64,000 nt of DNA from Henriciella sp. AS95 (lineage in GTDB: Bacteria > Pseudomonadota > Alphaproteobacteria > Caulobacterales > Hyphomonadaceae): positions 1,612,001 through 1,676,000 of the forward strand of contig NZ_JBBMQM010000001.1 of assembly GCF_038900055.1 (NCBI RefSeq), read 5' to 3'. A program made the position numbers and the translations under genes. This document shows positions 36,526 to 45,182 of this stretch, piece by piece. Within the stretch, counting starts at the first letter, position 1, and the number at the start of each line of letters is the position of its first letter. A model generated the notes under the pieces. The model had not been told where the DNA came from, did not search any database, and saw only the letters and a program-made list of their open reading frames with translations.

Positions 36526-37269
36526 CTAGAAAACGCGTGGACGCTCGGTCTTGTCGACATGCAGGCCGCACTCGGTCTTGGCCTGTCCAGCCCAGCGGCC
36601 GGAACGGACATCGCCCGGGTCTGCAGCCGGCTTCGTGCAGGGCCAGCAACCAATGGATGGATAGCCCTGATCGATCAGCGGGTGCTTCGGCAGGTTGCGA
36701 CGCTTGAGGAAGCTGTTCACATCATCCTGCGTCCAGCTTGCGAGCGGGTTCACCTTGTAGCGGCCTTGCGCAAACTCGAAGACAGGCAGGCTGAGGCGTG
36801 CGCCGCCGTGAAAGCGCTTACGGCCGGTGATCCAGGCATCAAAACCTTCAAGCGCCGGCTCGAGTGGACGGACTTTGCGCAGGGCGCAGCAGGCGTCCGG
36901 ATCTGATTTCCAGAGCGTGTTCTTCGGGTCGAGGACCTTGCGCTCAGTTTCATTCGGCGGAATGTCGCGAACATTGGTCAGGCCGAGACGCTCCGTCAGC
37001 TCCGCCTTGTAGTCCAGCGTCTGCGGGAAGTGCATCCCAGTTTCCAGGAAGATGATCGGAAAGTCCGGGTCAACATCGGCGAGCAGCGCGAGCATTACGG
37101 CGCTCTCAGCGCCAAAGCTCGATACATAAGTGATCTTGTCTTGCCATTCGCGAACGAATGACGCCCGCAGGATCGTGGTTGCGGATGCATCGCGCAGTTC
37201 GCCGTTCAGACGGGCAAGACGCTCGTCGACAGGCTGGGCTGCCCGAATTTTTTGATCCGCATAAGGCAT
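36526..37269 (-). CDS. cysH: Assimilatory adenylyl-sulfate/phosphoadenylyl-sulfate reductase
   Basis: CysH reduces activated sulfate to sulfite with thioredoxin. The 247-residue protein has SSFGAESAV (PP-loop), ETGMHFPQTLDY, the Cys-Cys pair in CCALRK, the CWPC pair and the C-terminal catalytic cysteine in ECGLH. The four-cysteine pattern indicates a 4Fe-4S cluster, so adenylyl sulfate (APS) is the likelier substrate than PAPS. It is the last gene of the sulfite-reduction operon, 9 bp after the DUF934 gene. Confidence 0.93.
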   Translation of the reverse strand: MPYADQKIRAAQPVDERLARLNGELRDASATTILRASFVREWQDKITYVSSFGAESAVMLALLADVDPDFPIIFLETGMHFPQTLDYKAELTERLGLTNVRDIPPNETERKVLDPKNTLWKSDPDACCALRKVRPLEPALEGFDAWITGRKRFHGGARLSLPVFEFAQGRYKVNPLASWTQDDVNSFLKRRNLPKHPLIDQGYPSIGCWPCTKPAADPGDVRSGRWAGQAKTECGLHVDKTERPRVF

Positions 37270-37278
37270 GAAACGCCC

Positions 37279-37770
37279 CTAATCCTTCTGGTGGCGGCGA
37301 GAGAAGACTGACACGCTTCCATTCGCTGCCGGTTGATAGAACGCTGAAAATTCCTTCAGCGCCTCTACAACAGAAGGTAGTTCGGCTCTCTCGGTCTCAA
37401 AAGCATCGAACCCTGAACGGTTCATATAGAGAATCTGATCTCTTAACACTTGGCCGACCGCGCGAAGCTCTCCTGTATAGCCGAACCGGCCACGCAAAAG
37501 CTGTGCCTGCGAGTATCCCCGGCCGTCGGTATATTTAGGGAAGCTGACCTCGATCAGAGCCACCCGGTCGACGAATTCGGCCAGTTCATGCGGGTCGTCT
37601 GCTGGCTCGAGGCGCACGCCGATATCGGTATTGCGCGCAAGAAGGAGCTCTGTCTCGCTGCGAAAGCGCGCCAGAGAAACGGTGATGCAGCCACCGGGCG
37701 ACAAGGGGGCTTCGTCCGGAACGAAGGCCCAGATATCGTCGACCTCGCGGCCATTCTTAATCAGCGGCAT
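37279..37770 (-). CDS. DUF934 family protein of the sulfite-reductase operon
   Basis: This is a small protein (163 residues) of the DUF934 family that almost always accompanies nitrite/sulfite reductase and CysH in proteobacteria; its biochemical role is not established. The conserved SFPKYTDGRGYSQAQLLR stretch is present. ATG 37770 is used, because residues upstream in the open frame are not conserved and lie in the end of cysI. It overlaps the cysI 3' end by 14 bp, showing translational coupling. Confidence 0.88.
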   Translation of the reverse strand: MPLIKNGREVDDIWAFVPDEAPLSPGGCITVSLARFRSETELLLARNTDIGVRLEPADDPHELAEFVDRVALIEVSFPKYTDGRGYSQAQLLRGRFGYTGELRAVGQVLRDQILYMNRSGFDAFETERAELPSVVEALKEFSAFYQPAANGSVSVFSRRHQKD

Positions 37771-39418
37771 AAATAACTTCCTTGAACGGCTCCATGCCTT
37801 CGCGTTCGAAGGTCTCGATGAAGGGTTCATCCTTGCTGGTTCTGAGCTGGCGGTAGCGCTCGACAATACGCTTCAGCGCATCGGGCACTTCGTCCGCCTT
37901 CAGGCCGGGGCCGGCGATATCGCCAATCCGGGCTTTCTCATCGGCGCGGCCACCGAGCGTGATCTGGTAATATTCCTCACCTTTCCGGTCGACACCCAGA
38001 ATGCCGACATGGCCGACATGGTGGTGCCCGCAGGCATTGATGCAGCCGGAAATGTTGATGTGGAACTTGCCGATGTCTTCCTGGTCGTCAGGATCTGTGA
38101 AGGCGTCCTGAATGGCCATACCCACCGGGATGGAGCGGGCATTGGCGAGATTGCAATAGTCGAGGCCCGGGCAGACGATCATGTCCGAGATCAGCCCTTC
38201 GTTCGGTGTCGCCAGACCGGCTGCCTTCAGCTCGGCATGGATCGCGGGAAGGTCATCCAGCGCAATGTGCGGCAGGATGAGGTTCTGCGTGTGCGTCACG
38301 CGCACATCATCATGACCGTATTTTTCGGCAAGGTCGGCAACCACCATCATCTGCGCGTCGGTCGCATCACCTGTCGCAACGCCGTTCGGCTTCAGGCTGA
38401 TCGTGATCGAGGTATATCCGTTCACCTTGTGCGGATGGGTGTTGATCCGCACCCAGCGGGCAAGGCCGGTATCGTCCTGCGTCATCGCATCATGAAGTTT
38501 CTGCGCGGCGTCCGGGCGTTCAGGCAGCTCTGGTGGGGCAAAATAGGAATGGATACGGTCGATCTCTGCCTGCGGCAGCGTGATCTTCTCCGCGTCGCGT
38601 TGCGCGGCAAATTCGTCCTCGACGAGCTTGGTGAACTCTTCTTCGCCGGTCTCGGAAACGAGGATCTTGATGCGCGCCTTGTACTTGTTATCCCGGCGGC
38701 CAAAGCGGTTGTAGACCCGCATGATTGCCTCAAGATAATCGAGCAATTGATGCTCCGGCACGAAGTCAGCGATTTTCGCGGCAATATGCGGCGTGCGTCC
38801 CTGACCCCCGCCAACATGCACTTCAAATCCGACCTGGCCGTCACGCTCGCGCATGTGCAGGCCGATATCGTGCACACGGATTGCCGCTCGGTCATGTTCG
38901 GCGGCCGTCACGGCGATCTTGAACTTGCGCGGCAGGAAGGCGAATTCCGGATGGAAGGTCGACCATTGCCGGATGATCTCGCACCATGGGCGAGGGTCCA
39001 TCACCTCGTCTTTGGCCGCGCCGGCGAAGTGGTCGCTTGTCGTATTGCGGATACAGTTGCCGCTGGTCTGGATGGCGTGCATCTCGACGTCGGCCAGCTC
39101 GGCCAGGACGTCCGGAATGTCCTTCAGCGCGACCCAGTTGAACTGGATGTTCTGCCGCGTCGTGAAGTGGCCATAGCCGCGATCATAATCGCGCGCGATC
39201 TTTGCCAGCTTGCGCATCTGCGTCGGGTTCAGCTGGCCGTACGGAATGGCGATCCGCAGCATGTAGGCATGCAGCTGAAGGTAGACGCCATTCTGCAGCC
39301 GTAGCGGCTTGAACTCGTCTTCCTTGATTTCGCCGGATAGGCGGCGCGCCACCTGACCTCTGAATTGTTCAACGCGATCGCGGACGATCTGCGCGTCGAA
39401 CTCGTCATATCTATACAT
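37757..39418 (-). CDS. cysI: Nitrite/sulfite reductase hemoprotein
   Basis: This is a siroheme and 4Fe-4S enzyme reducing sulfite to sulfide. Two ferredoxin-like halves and two reductase halves are visible. The cluster/siroheme cysteines are in VCPGLDYC and SGCINACGHHH. RNIQFNW and the GNCIRN stretch are family features. ATG 39418 gives 553 residues, normal for the short ferredoxin-type enzyme, so electrons probably come from ferredoxin or NADPH carriers other than CysJ; no cysJ is in the operon. It overlaps the upstream GST gene by 8 bp and the downstream DUF934 gene by 14 bp. Confidence 0.94.
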   Translation of the reverse strand: MYRYDEFDAQIVRDRVEQFRGQVARRLSGEIKEDEFKPLRLQNGVYLQLHAYMLRIAIPYGQLNPTQMRKLAKIARDYDRGYGHFTTRQNIQFNWVALKDIPDVLAELADVEMHAIQTSGNCIRNTTSDHFAGAAKDEVMDPRPWCEIIRQWSTFHPEFAFLPRKFKIAVTAAEHDRAAIRVHDIGLHMRERDGQVGFEVHVGGGQGRTPHIAAKIADFVPEHQLLDYLEAIMRVYNRFGRRDNKYKARIKILVSETGEEEFTKLVEDEFAAQRDAEKITLPQAEIDRIHSYFAPPELPERPDAAQKLHDAMTQDDTGLARWVRINTHPHKVNGYTSITISLKPNGVATGDATDAQMMVVADLAEKYGHDDVRVTHTQNLILPHIALDDLPAIHAELKAAGLATPNEGLISDMIVCPGLDYCNLANARSIPVGMAIQDAFTDPDDQEDIGKFHINISGCINACGHHHVGHVGILGVDRKGEEYYQITLGGRADEKARIGDIAGPGLKADEVPDALKRIVERYRQLRTSKDEPFIETFEREGMEPFKEVIYAAD

Positions 39419-40022
39419 CGGTAACCTCGTGGAGATGGGGCAGGCCAAGCTCGCGCTCGCAGCGCGCAATCCAGGCCTGGACCGCCGGAAATTCGGACAC
39501 GTCGAACCCGCCTTCATGGGCAAGACGGGTGTAAGCGAGAAGGGATATGTCAGCGAGCGTCATGGCGTCACCGCCGGCAATCCAGTCATTGCCGAGCAGG
39601 GCAAGTTCCATCCGGCCCAGCGCGCGGCGGCCCTTGGCCATCAGGTGCGGATCGATCTCCGCTTCGGGTTTCTTCTCATAGAGCTTCTGGAAGCGGCGAA
39701 CGGCAATCGCCGTTTCGTGGGAATATTGCTCCCAGAACTGCCATTCGAGCACCTTGGCGCGTTCGAACTTGTCTTCCGGGATAAGCTCGCTGCCATCGGC
39801 CAGAAAGGAGATGATCGCATTCGACTGAGCCAGCGTCTTGCCGTTCGGAAATTCAACGACGGGCACCTGGCCGAACGGGTTGATGGCGAGAAACGCGTCT
39901 GTTCGCGTCTCGCCCTTCGTGATGTCGACCTCGACCCATTCGTGCTCGATGCCGAGGCGTTCTGCGACCCATTTCACCTTGAGGCAATTGCCCGATATGC
40001 TGTCGCCATAAATGCGGATCAT
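39411..40022 (-). CDS. Glutathione S-transferase family protein
   Basis: This cytosolic GST of 203 residues has an N-terminal thioredoxin-like domain (with SGNCLKVKWVAE, NPFGQVPVVEF and the SNAI glutathione-binding segment) and an all-helical C-terminal domain with the TLADISLLAYTRLA motif. It is embedded in the sulfite operon between DUF2849 and cysI, with cysI translation starting inside its 3' end. Whether it uses a sulfur-metabolite substrate linked to the operon is unknown. Confidence 0.87.
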   Translation of the reverse strand: MIRIYGDSISGNCLKVKWVAERLGIEHEWVEVDITKGETRTDAFLAINPFGQVPVVEFPNGKTLAQSNAIISFLADGSELIPEDKFERAKVLEWQFWEQYSHETAIAVRRFQKLYEKKPEAEIDPHLMAKGRRALGRMELALLGNDWIAGGDAMTLADISLLAYTRLAHEGGFDVSEFPAVQAWIARCERELGLPHLHEVTDV

Positions 40023-40045
40023 CGTGCTGCTCTTTGCGGCTCGTG

Positions 40046-40333
40046 TTAAACGGTTGGACCGTTGGCGCGGATGGTTTCCCGCAAGGTCTCGCGGCCCGCT
40101 ATATCGCCATTGTCAGAAACTTCCATGAAATACGGGTCGGTCACCCGCCCCTCATCGGCCGCAGCCTGCGCCAGGCGCGCTTCGGCCTCTTCGCCTGTGA
40201 ATACGCCGATGTCGGACGCGTCATTCGTCCACTCACCGGCCTGGTTCATCCAGACGACGCGGCCGCTCGCGGTTTCCCAGGCGGTGACTGTTTTGGGTTG
40301 GTCAGGCTTCAGTTTTGGACGGACGGACGTCAT
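40046..40333 (-). CDS. DUF2849 family protein
   Basis: This small acidic protein (95 residues) of the DUF2849 family typically lies next to cysG and sulfite reductase genes in alphaproteobacteria. Its function is unknown. The conserved TGEVVW-like WETASGRVVWMN and DPYFMEV segments are visible. The ATG overlaps the cysG stop codon by 4 bp, so it is translationally coupled to cysG. Confidence 0.86.
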   Translation of the reverse strand: MTSVRPKLKPDQPKTVTAWETASGRVVWMNQAGEWTNDASDIGVFTGEEAEARLAQAAADEGRVTDPYFMEVSDNGDIAGRETLRETIRANGPTV

Positions 40334-41727
40334 GCCAGCGCCTCTTCAATGATTGGGGTTTGTGCGTCTGCAGGAAGGCTTGCGACCTCCCCGATAATCA
40401 AGAGGGCAGGGCCCTTTATTCCGCGCGCTGCGATAATAGCTGACAGATCGGCAATCTTGCCGAAGGCGCGTTTTTCATTGGCGCGCGTGCCATTCTCGAT
40501 GACGGCGACCGGCATATCGCCCGGAAGGCCCGCCTCGCGCAGCTTGTCTGAGATGATGCCAGCGGTCCCGACGCCCATGAAGACGACGACGGTCTGGTGC
40601 GGCTTGGCAAGTCCAGCCCAATCAAGATCAGGCACCCCGCCTTTCTTGGCATGGCCGGTGACGAAGGTGACAGACTGGGCGTGGTCACGATGGGTCAGCG
40701 GAAGCGTTACCGATGCGGCGCAGCCAAGGGCCGATGAAATGCCCGGCACGACATCTGCCTCGATCCCGGCCTCGCGAAGCGCATCGACTTCCTCGCCCCC
40801 GCGTCCGAAAATGAAAGGATCTCCGCCCTTGAGACGGACAACGCGTTTGCCTTCGTGGGCGGCCGCAATCATCAGCTCGTGAATGCCGTCCTGTGGGACA
40901 AGATGCTCGCCCTTCGACTTGCCGACTGGCACACGCTCGGCATCGCGGCGGACCATGTCCATGATTTCAGGCGACACCAGCTTGTCATGGAAGACGATAT
41001 CCGCCTGCTGAATCAGCCGGAAGGCCTTCAGCGTGAGGAGTTCGGGGTCACCCGGACCGGCGCCGACAATATGGACGGGGCCGATGACCGCGCTATCGGC
41101 GCTAAATTGCTCAAGCGTTTCGGCCATGAGCGCTTCGGCGCGGGCTTCATCGCCAGCATAGACGGCTTCAGCCACCGGGCCACGAAGCGCGCTCTCCCAG
41201 AAATGGCGCCGACGGGTTTCGTCGCTGATGGCCTCTTTCACTGCGGCGCGCCAGCGCTGGGCGAGCGCTGCGAGGTCACCGATACGGTCTGGCAACAGGG
41301 TTTCGAGTTTGGCGCGGATGTCCTTTGCGAGGACGGGCGCTGCACCGCCCGTGGCGACGGCCGCTACGATCTCGCCGCGATCCAGCAGGCTCGGCACCGT
41401 GAAGTCGCAGAGATGTTTGCGGTCCACGGCGTTCACCGGCACGCCGTGCGAATGAGCCAGCGCCACGGCCGCTTCTGCCTCTGCATCGCCGTCAAGCGCG
41501 ACAATGGCAAAGCGCGCATCGACGAGGGCGCCTTCTGCTTTGTCGGGGGCGACCAGCTGCACCTGTTCACCAAACGCCGCCGCCCAGTCCGGGGCGCGAT
41601 CGGTCACAAGCTTGATGGTGGCTTCGGTCTTGGCGACAAGCCGGGCTTTGCGCTCAGCATTGATGCCATCGCCAAAGATCACCACATGGGCATCGTCCAT
41701 CAGGAAGAAGGCTGGAAACTGGCGCAT
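40330..41727 (-). CDS. cysG: Siroheme synthase (uroporphyrinogen methyltransferase/ferrochelatase)
   Basis: This trifunctional enzyme makes siroheme, the cofactor of the sulfite reductase encoded downstream. The N-terminal dehydrogenase/ferrochelatase half (about 1-210, VVIFGDGINAERKARLV) is followed by the C-terminal SAM-dependent methyltransferase half (VGAGPGDPELLTLKA, VRLKGGDPFIFGRGGEE, VPGISSA). The length of 465 residues matches CysG. It is the first gene of the operon and its stop overlaps the DUF2849 start. The divergent gene is a LysR regulator that may control the operon. Confidence 0.94.
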   Translation of the reverse strand: MRQFPAFFLMDDAHVVIFGDGINAERKARLVAKTEATIKLVTDRAPDWAAAFGEQVQLVAPDKAEGALVDARFAIVALDGDAEAEAAVALAHSHGVPVNAVDRKHLCDFTVPSLLDRGEIVAAVATGGAAPVLAKDIRAKLETLLPDRIGDLAALAQRWRAAVKEAISDETRRRHFWESALRGPVAEAVYAGDEARAEALMAETLEQFSADSAVIGPVHIVGAGPGDPELLTLKAFRLIQQADIVFHDKLVSPEIMDMVRRDAERVPVGKSKGEHLVPQDGIHELMIAAAHEGKRVVRLKGGDPFIFGRGGEEVDALREAGIEADVVPGISSALGCAASVTLPLTHRDHAQSVTFVTGHAKKGGVPDLDWAGLAKPHQTVVVFMGVGTAGIISDKLREAGLPGDMPVAVIENGTRANEKRAFGKIADLSAIIAARGIKGPALLIIGEVASLPADAQTPIIEEALA

Positions 41728-41818
41728 GGGAGGGATCGCTTCTCGCAGTGTCGGTGTTGTAGCTGGGTAAATGGGGCTTGTGGCGCTCTCTCAGCAAGCG
41801 TAGACCCCTGATCCGATC

Positions 41819-41830
41819 GTTTAGATAAAC
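41819..41830. promoter_or_regulatory. Short palindrome between cysG and LysR genes
   Basis: GTTTA-GA-TAAAC is a perfect palindrome of five-base arms in the space between the divergent cysG and LysR genes. It could be part of a LysR-type binding site (T-N11-A class), which is inference only. Confidence 0.25.
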
Positions 41831-42006
41831 TATGAAGGGCTGCGGGGTCCATGCTCAAATGTTTTGTCGTGGGGGCAGCTTGATGAAAAAGGGATGCGAG
41901 GAATGGCGCGCCGGGCGGACAAATGTCCGTTCAAGCGGCAGCAACGCCGCCAGCAACCAAAAATCCGCCGCCCGCCGCGGCCAAACAGTTGAACACGGAC
42001 TCCCCA

Positions 42007-42942
42007 ATGGCCGATAGCAATGACCGCCTTCCACCCCTGAATGCGCTGCGTGCCTTTGAAGCGGCTGCCCGACGCCTGTCTTTCAGCAAGGCAGCAGACG
42101 AACTGAATGTCACGCCGGGGGCGATCTCGCAGCACATTCGCCAGCTTGAAGAATATGCAGGCACACCGCTTTTCAAGCGGACAGGGCGCAGCGTCCTGTT
42201 GACCGACGCGGCGCAGGCAAGCCTGCCACTTGTGCGCGAAGCGTTTTCCAAAATCGCCGAGTCCGGCAGGATCATGCAACAGCCAGCCCGCAAGGGCCGG
42301 GTGATGGTGTCGTGTGCACCAAGCTTTGCGGCCAAATGGATGGCGCCCCGCCTCGACAAATTTCATATCTCCAATCCCGGCGTCGAAGCCTGGTTGTCGG
42401 CTGACATGTCGATCACCGATTTTACCACCGCAGACGCCGACTTCGCCATTCGCTATGGGCGAGGCAATTATGATGGCCTGAAGTCAGAAAAACTTATGGA
42501 CGAGACTGTGCTTCCGGTCTGCTCGCCGCGCCTGCTCGAAGGCTCCGATGCGATCCGCAGGCCGGAAGATCTCGCCAAGCATACGCTCATTCATGATGAG
42601 AGCACAGAGCAGGATCCGTCTTGCCCGGACTGGACCAGCTGGCTGGCCGCGCGCGGCGTCGCCGACAAGGTGGACTCGCACAGAGGCCCTCGCTTCAACC
42701 AGTCGTCACTGGCCATCGAGGCGGCGGCATCCGGGCGCGGTGTGGTCCTGGCCAAGCGGGCGATTGCCTCGTCTGACATGGCGGCGGGGCGTCTCATTGC
42801 TCCGTTCGCAGATGGCTCAACAAGCATTGATTTCGGCTACTGGCTTGTCTGGCCCAAAGGGCGGCACCTCACCGAGGATGTGCGCGCTTTCATCAAATGG
42901 ATCAAAGCCGAAGCCGCTGCGAGTGAAATTCACGGGGTTTGA
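42007..42942 (+). CDS. LysR-family transcriptional regulator (GcvA-like)
   Basis: This LysR regulator of 311 residues has the HTH at about 8-68 (LPPLNALRAFEAAARRLSFSKAADELNVTPGAISQHI), followed by the substrate-binding domain with SFAAKWMAPRL. The motif combination is characteristic of the GcvA branch, whose members often regulate neighbouring metabolic genes. ATG 42007 is used; the open frame upstream to 41923 looks non-coding. It is divergent from the sulfite operon and could be its regulator, but a more distant target is equally possible. Confidence 0.9.
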   Translation: MADSNDRLPPLNALRAFEAAARRLSFSKAADELNVTPGAISQHIRQLEEYAGTPLFKRTGRSVLLTDAAQASLPLVREAFSKIAESGRIMQQPARKGRVMVSCAPSFAAKWMAPRLDKFHISNPGVEAWLSADMSITDFTTADADFAIRYGRGNYDGLKSEKLMDETVLPVCSPRLLEGSDAIRRPEDLAKHTLIHDESTEQDPSCPDWTSWLAARGVADKVDSHRGPRFNQSSLAIEAAASGRGVVLAKRAIASSDMAAGRLIAPFADGSTSIDFGYWLVWPKGRHLTEDVRAFIKWIKAEAAASEIHGV

Positions 42943-43050
42943 CCGTCCTTGCGAAGTATCTCGTATTTTGACATCGCGATGGACTGGTAACCTAACGTTA
43001 AGACCAAATCGGGGACACATAGTCTCGAGGCTTTTCGGGGGTCCGGGCAG

Positions 43051-43431
43051 ATGTTGTTTCTGCTGAACGATCAGATTGTCGATGTTGAGATTCCAGAGAT
43101 GCATCTGGAACGGCGATGGCGACGTATTGGCTGTGGCAGACCCCACGCCTTCCGTGCACATGATGTTGTGAATTTCGTTCACGCGCGTCTCGAGCAGGCG
43201 CGCTTTTTTGTTCACGGCGTAGACCATCAGGAAGCCTGCGATCTCGCCGCCCTGGTCATTGCCCGGACCGGTGCAAACAGCCTGATCCTGCGTCGCAGCG
43301 CAGATGGATCGACACAGCCGCACTTGCGGATCATCCCCCACCAGGTGCTGGAAGTTTATGCGCGCGGGGCCGCAAACGATGAAGGCTCCGCACCCTATCG
43401 GAGTGCAGAGCCTCGTCGCGCATTCAGCTAG
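43051..43431 (+). CDS. Hypothetical protein
   Basis: I do not recognise this 126-residue product. The N-terminal part is plausible protein (LNDQIVDVEIPEMHLERRWRRIGCG, HDVVNFVHARLEQARFFVHGVDHQ), with a mixed helix-strand pattern and no membrane segment. The last 15 codons run through a long imperfect hairpin (43383-43413), which is suspicious, so the C-terminal end is uncertain. A G-rich stretch stands about ten bases upstream of the ATG. It lies between a LysR regulator and the convergent AbgT transporter gene (9 bp gap). Confidence 0.5.
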   Translation: MLFLLNDQIVDVEIPEMHLERRWRRIGCGRPHAFRAHDVVNFVHARLEQARFFVHGVDHQEACDLAALVIARTGANSLILRRSADGSTQPHLRIIPHQVLEVYARGAANDEGSAPYRSAEPRRAFS

Positions 43432-43440
43432 TCCGCGAGA

Positions 43441-45039
43441 CTAATTTCCACCCGGAATGTCGATTTGTGCCGGCGCGCCCGGTCCAAGATCGAAGCCCAG
43501 GAACAGCCAGATCATCATTAGGGCGACGCCCGTGATCAGCATCCAGATCGAATAAGGAATCATCATCGCCGTCAGGCTGCCGAGGCCGAAATTCTTCTGC
43601 CAGCGCTGGGCAAAGACCAGGATCAGCGGGAAGTAAACCATCAGCGGCGTGATGATATTGGTCGCGCCGTCACCGACACGGTAGGCCGCTGTGGCCCCAT
43701 CCGGACTGATCCCCACCAGCATCAGCATAGGCACCAGCACCGGCGCAAGCAGCGCCCACTTCGCGCTGGCCGAGCCAACAAAGAGGTTCAGTGCCGCCGA
43801 GAAAATGACGATGAGCCCGAGCACCAGGGGAAGCGGCAAGCCGCTATTCTGGATCGCATCGGCGCCATGCACCGCCGTGATCAGGCCAAGGTTCGACCAG
43901 CCGAACATCGCCACGAAGTGGGCGGCGGCGAAGGCGAGGACGAGATAATAGGCCATGTCCCGCATTCCGCTCGCCATCATGTCGACGAGGTCTCGGTGGT
44001 TCTTGATCGTGCCAGCGGCGGAGCCATAGGCCCAGCCGGCGGCGAGGAAGAGGATGAGGAAGGCGGCGACGAGCGAGCGGAACAGCGGGCCCGCCTGAAC
44101 GTACCAGGCCGCGCCCTCATTGCCCGGACCGTCCGCGAGCAGCGGTGTGCCCGGCCCGATTGTCATGAAAACCCATAGGATGATGACACCAAGAATGGCG
44201 AGGCCCGCCCGCCCAAGGCCTTTCTTCTCGCCATCGGTGAGCGGCTTGTCCTCATCGCCATAGATCTGCGTATCGCTGTCGGCGTCGGGCTTCCATTTGC
44301 CAAGGCGCGGCTCAATGATCTTGTCGGTCACGAACCAGATCACCGGCAGATAGATGAAGAGAAGCACGGCAATGAAGTACCAGTTGCCGGCAAAGTTCAC
44401 CGACCAGCCTGCATCGATATTGCTGGCTTCATAGGCGCTCTCGGTGATCCCGAAGAGGAGGGCGTCGAGTTGGCCCGGTGTGAAGTTGGCCGAGAAGCCG
44501 CCGGATACGCCCGCGAAGGCTGCCGCGATCCCGGCAAGCGGGTGGCGACCTGCCGAAGCGAATATGATCGCCGCGAGCGGGATCATCACAACATAACCGG
44601 CATCGGCTGCATGGTTCGACAGCATTGCGATCAGCGCTACCAGAGGCGTCAGCATCGCTTTTGGCGCGCCGCGAACGGCTGCCCGGATGGCGCTGCCGAA
44701 CAGGCCCGATCGTTCTGCCACGCCAGCGCCAAGCATCACGACCAGCACATAGCCCAGCGGATGGAAGTGCGTGAACGTGGCTGGCATCTCGACCCAGAGC
44801 CGCTGGATATTTTCAGGAGAGAACAGGCTGACAGCCTCCTCAACCTGCGGCGTGCCATCTGGATTGGTGAGGCTTGGATGAAGCGCGGAGACGCCAACCC
44901 AGGCGCAAATCGCGGAAATGATCATCAGCGCGATGATGAGATAGAAGAAGATAAAAACCGGGTCCGGGAGCCTGTTGCCCGTCTTCTCGACCCAGCCGAG
45001 AAATCCCTTCTGCGGCGCCTGCGCGCTTTGATCTGACAT
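43441..45039 (-). CDS. AbgT-family transporter
   Basis: This is an inner-membrane transporter of 532 residues with about 11-13 helices and the AbgT hallmarks: KTGNRLPDPVFIFFYL at the N-terminus, LSNHAADAGYVVMIPL, GFSANFTPGQLDALLFGITE, and RVGDGATNIITPLMVYFPLIL near the end. The family was described as p-aminobenzoyl-glutamate importers, and members have also been shown to export sulfonamides and p-aminobenzoate. No abgA/abgB hydrolase genes are next to it, so the physiological substrate is open. Confidence 0.9.
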   Translation of the reverse strand: MSDQSAQAPQKGFLGWVEKTGNRLPDPVFIFFYLIIALMIISAICAWVGVSALHPSLTNPDGTPQVEEAVSLFSPENIQRLWVEMPATFTHFHPLGYVLVVMLGAGVAERSGLFGSAIRAAVRGAPKAMLTPLVALIAMLSNHAADAGYVVMIPLAAIIFASAGRHPLAGIAAAFAGVSGGFSANFTPGQLDALLFGITESAYEASNIDAGWSVNFAGNWYFIAVLLFIYLPVIWFVTDKIIEPRLGKWKPDADSDTQIYGDEDKPLTDGEKKGLGRAGLAILGVIILWVFMTIGPGTPLLADGPGNEGAAWYVQAGPLFRSLVAAFLILFLAAGWAYGSAAGTIKNHRDLVDMMASGMRDMAYYLVLAFAAAHFVAMFGWSNLGLITAVHGADAIQNSGLPLPLVLGLIVIFSAALNLFVGSASAKWALLAPVLVPMLMLVGISPDGATAAYRVGDGATNIITPLMVYFPLILVFAQRWQKNFGLGSLTAMMIPYSIWMLITGVALMMIWLFLGFDLGPGAPAQIDIPGGN

Positions 45040-45182
45040 CCGTTTCAGCCCTCGAAATTTTGATTATGCCGACCCTAGCCGCGCTCTGCGGTAGAAGGCA
45101 ATCCAGTCAGCCGCTTTCCAAGGGCTGCCAGATCGGCTAGCGACGGGCGCGAACACTTATCTGAAAAACTGATTTTTCCTCC

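Noticed and set aside
42817-43341. Minus-strand 174-residue frame overlapping the hypothetical gene at 43051
   Set aside because: It overlaps the real LysR gene end and has no start signal; the plus-strand frame has a better one.
43383-43413. Hairpin AGGCTC...GAGCCT as terminator
   Set aside because: It lies inside an open frame and has no T-run on either side.
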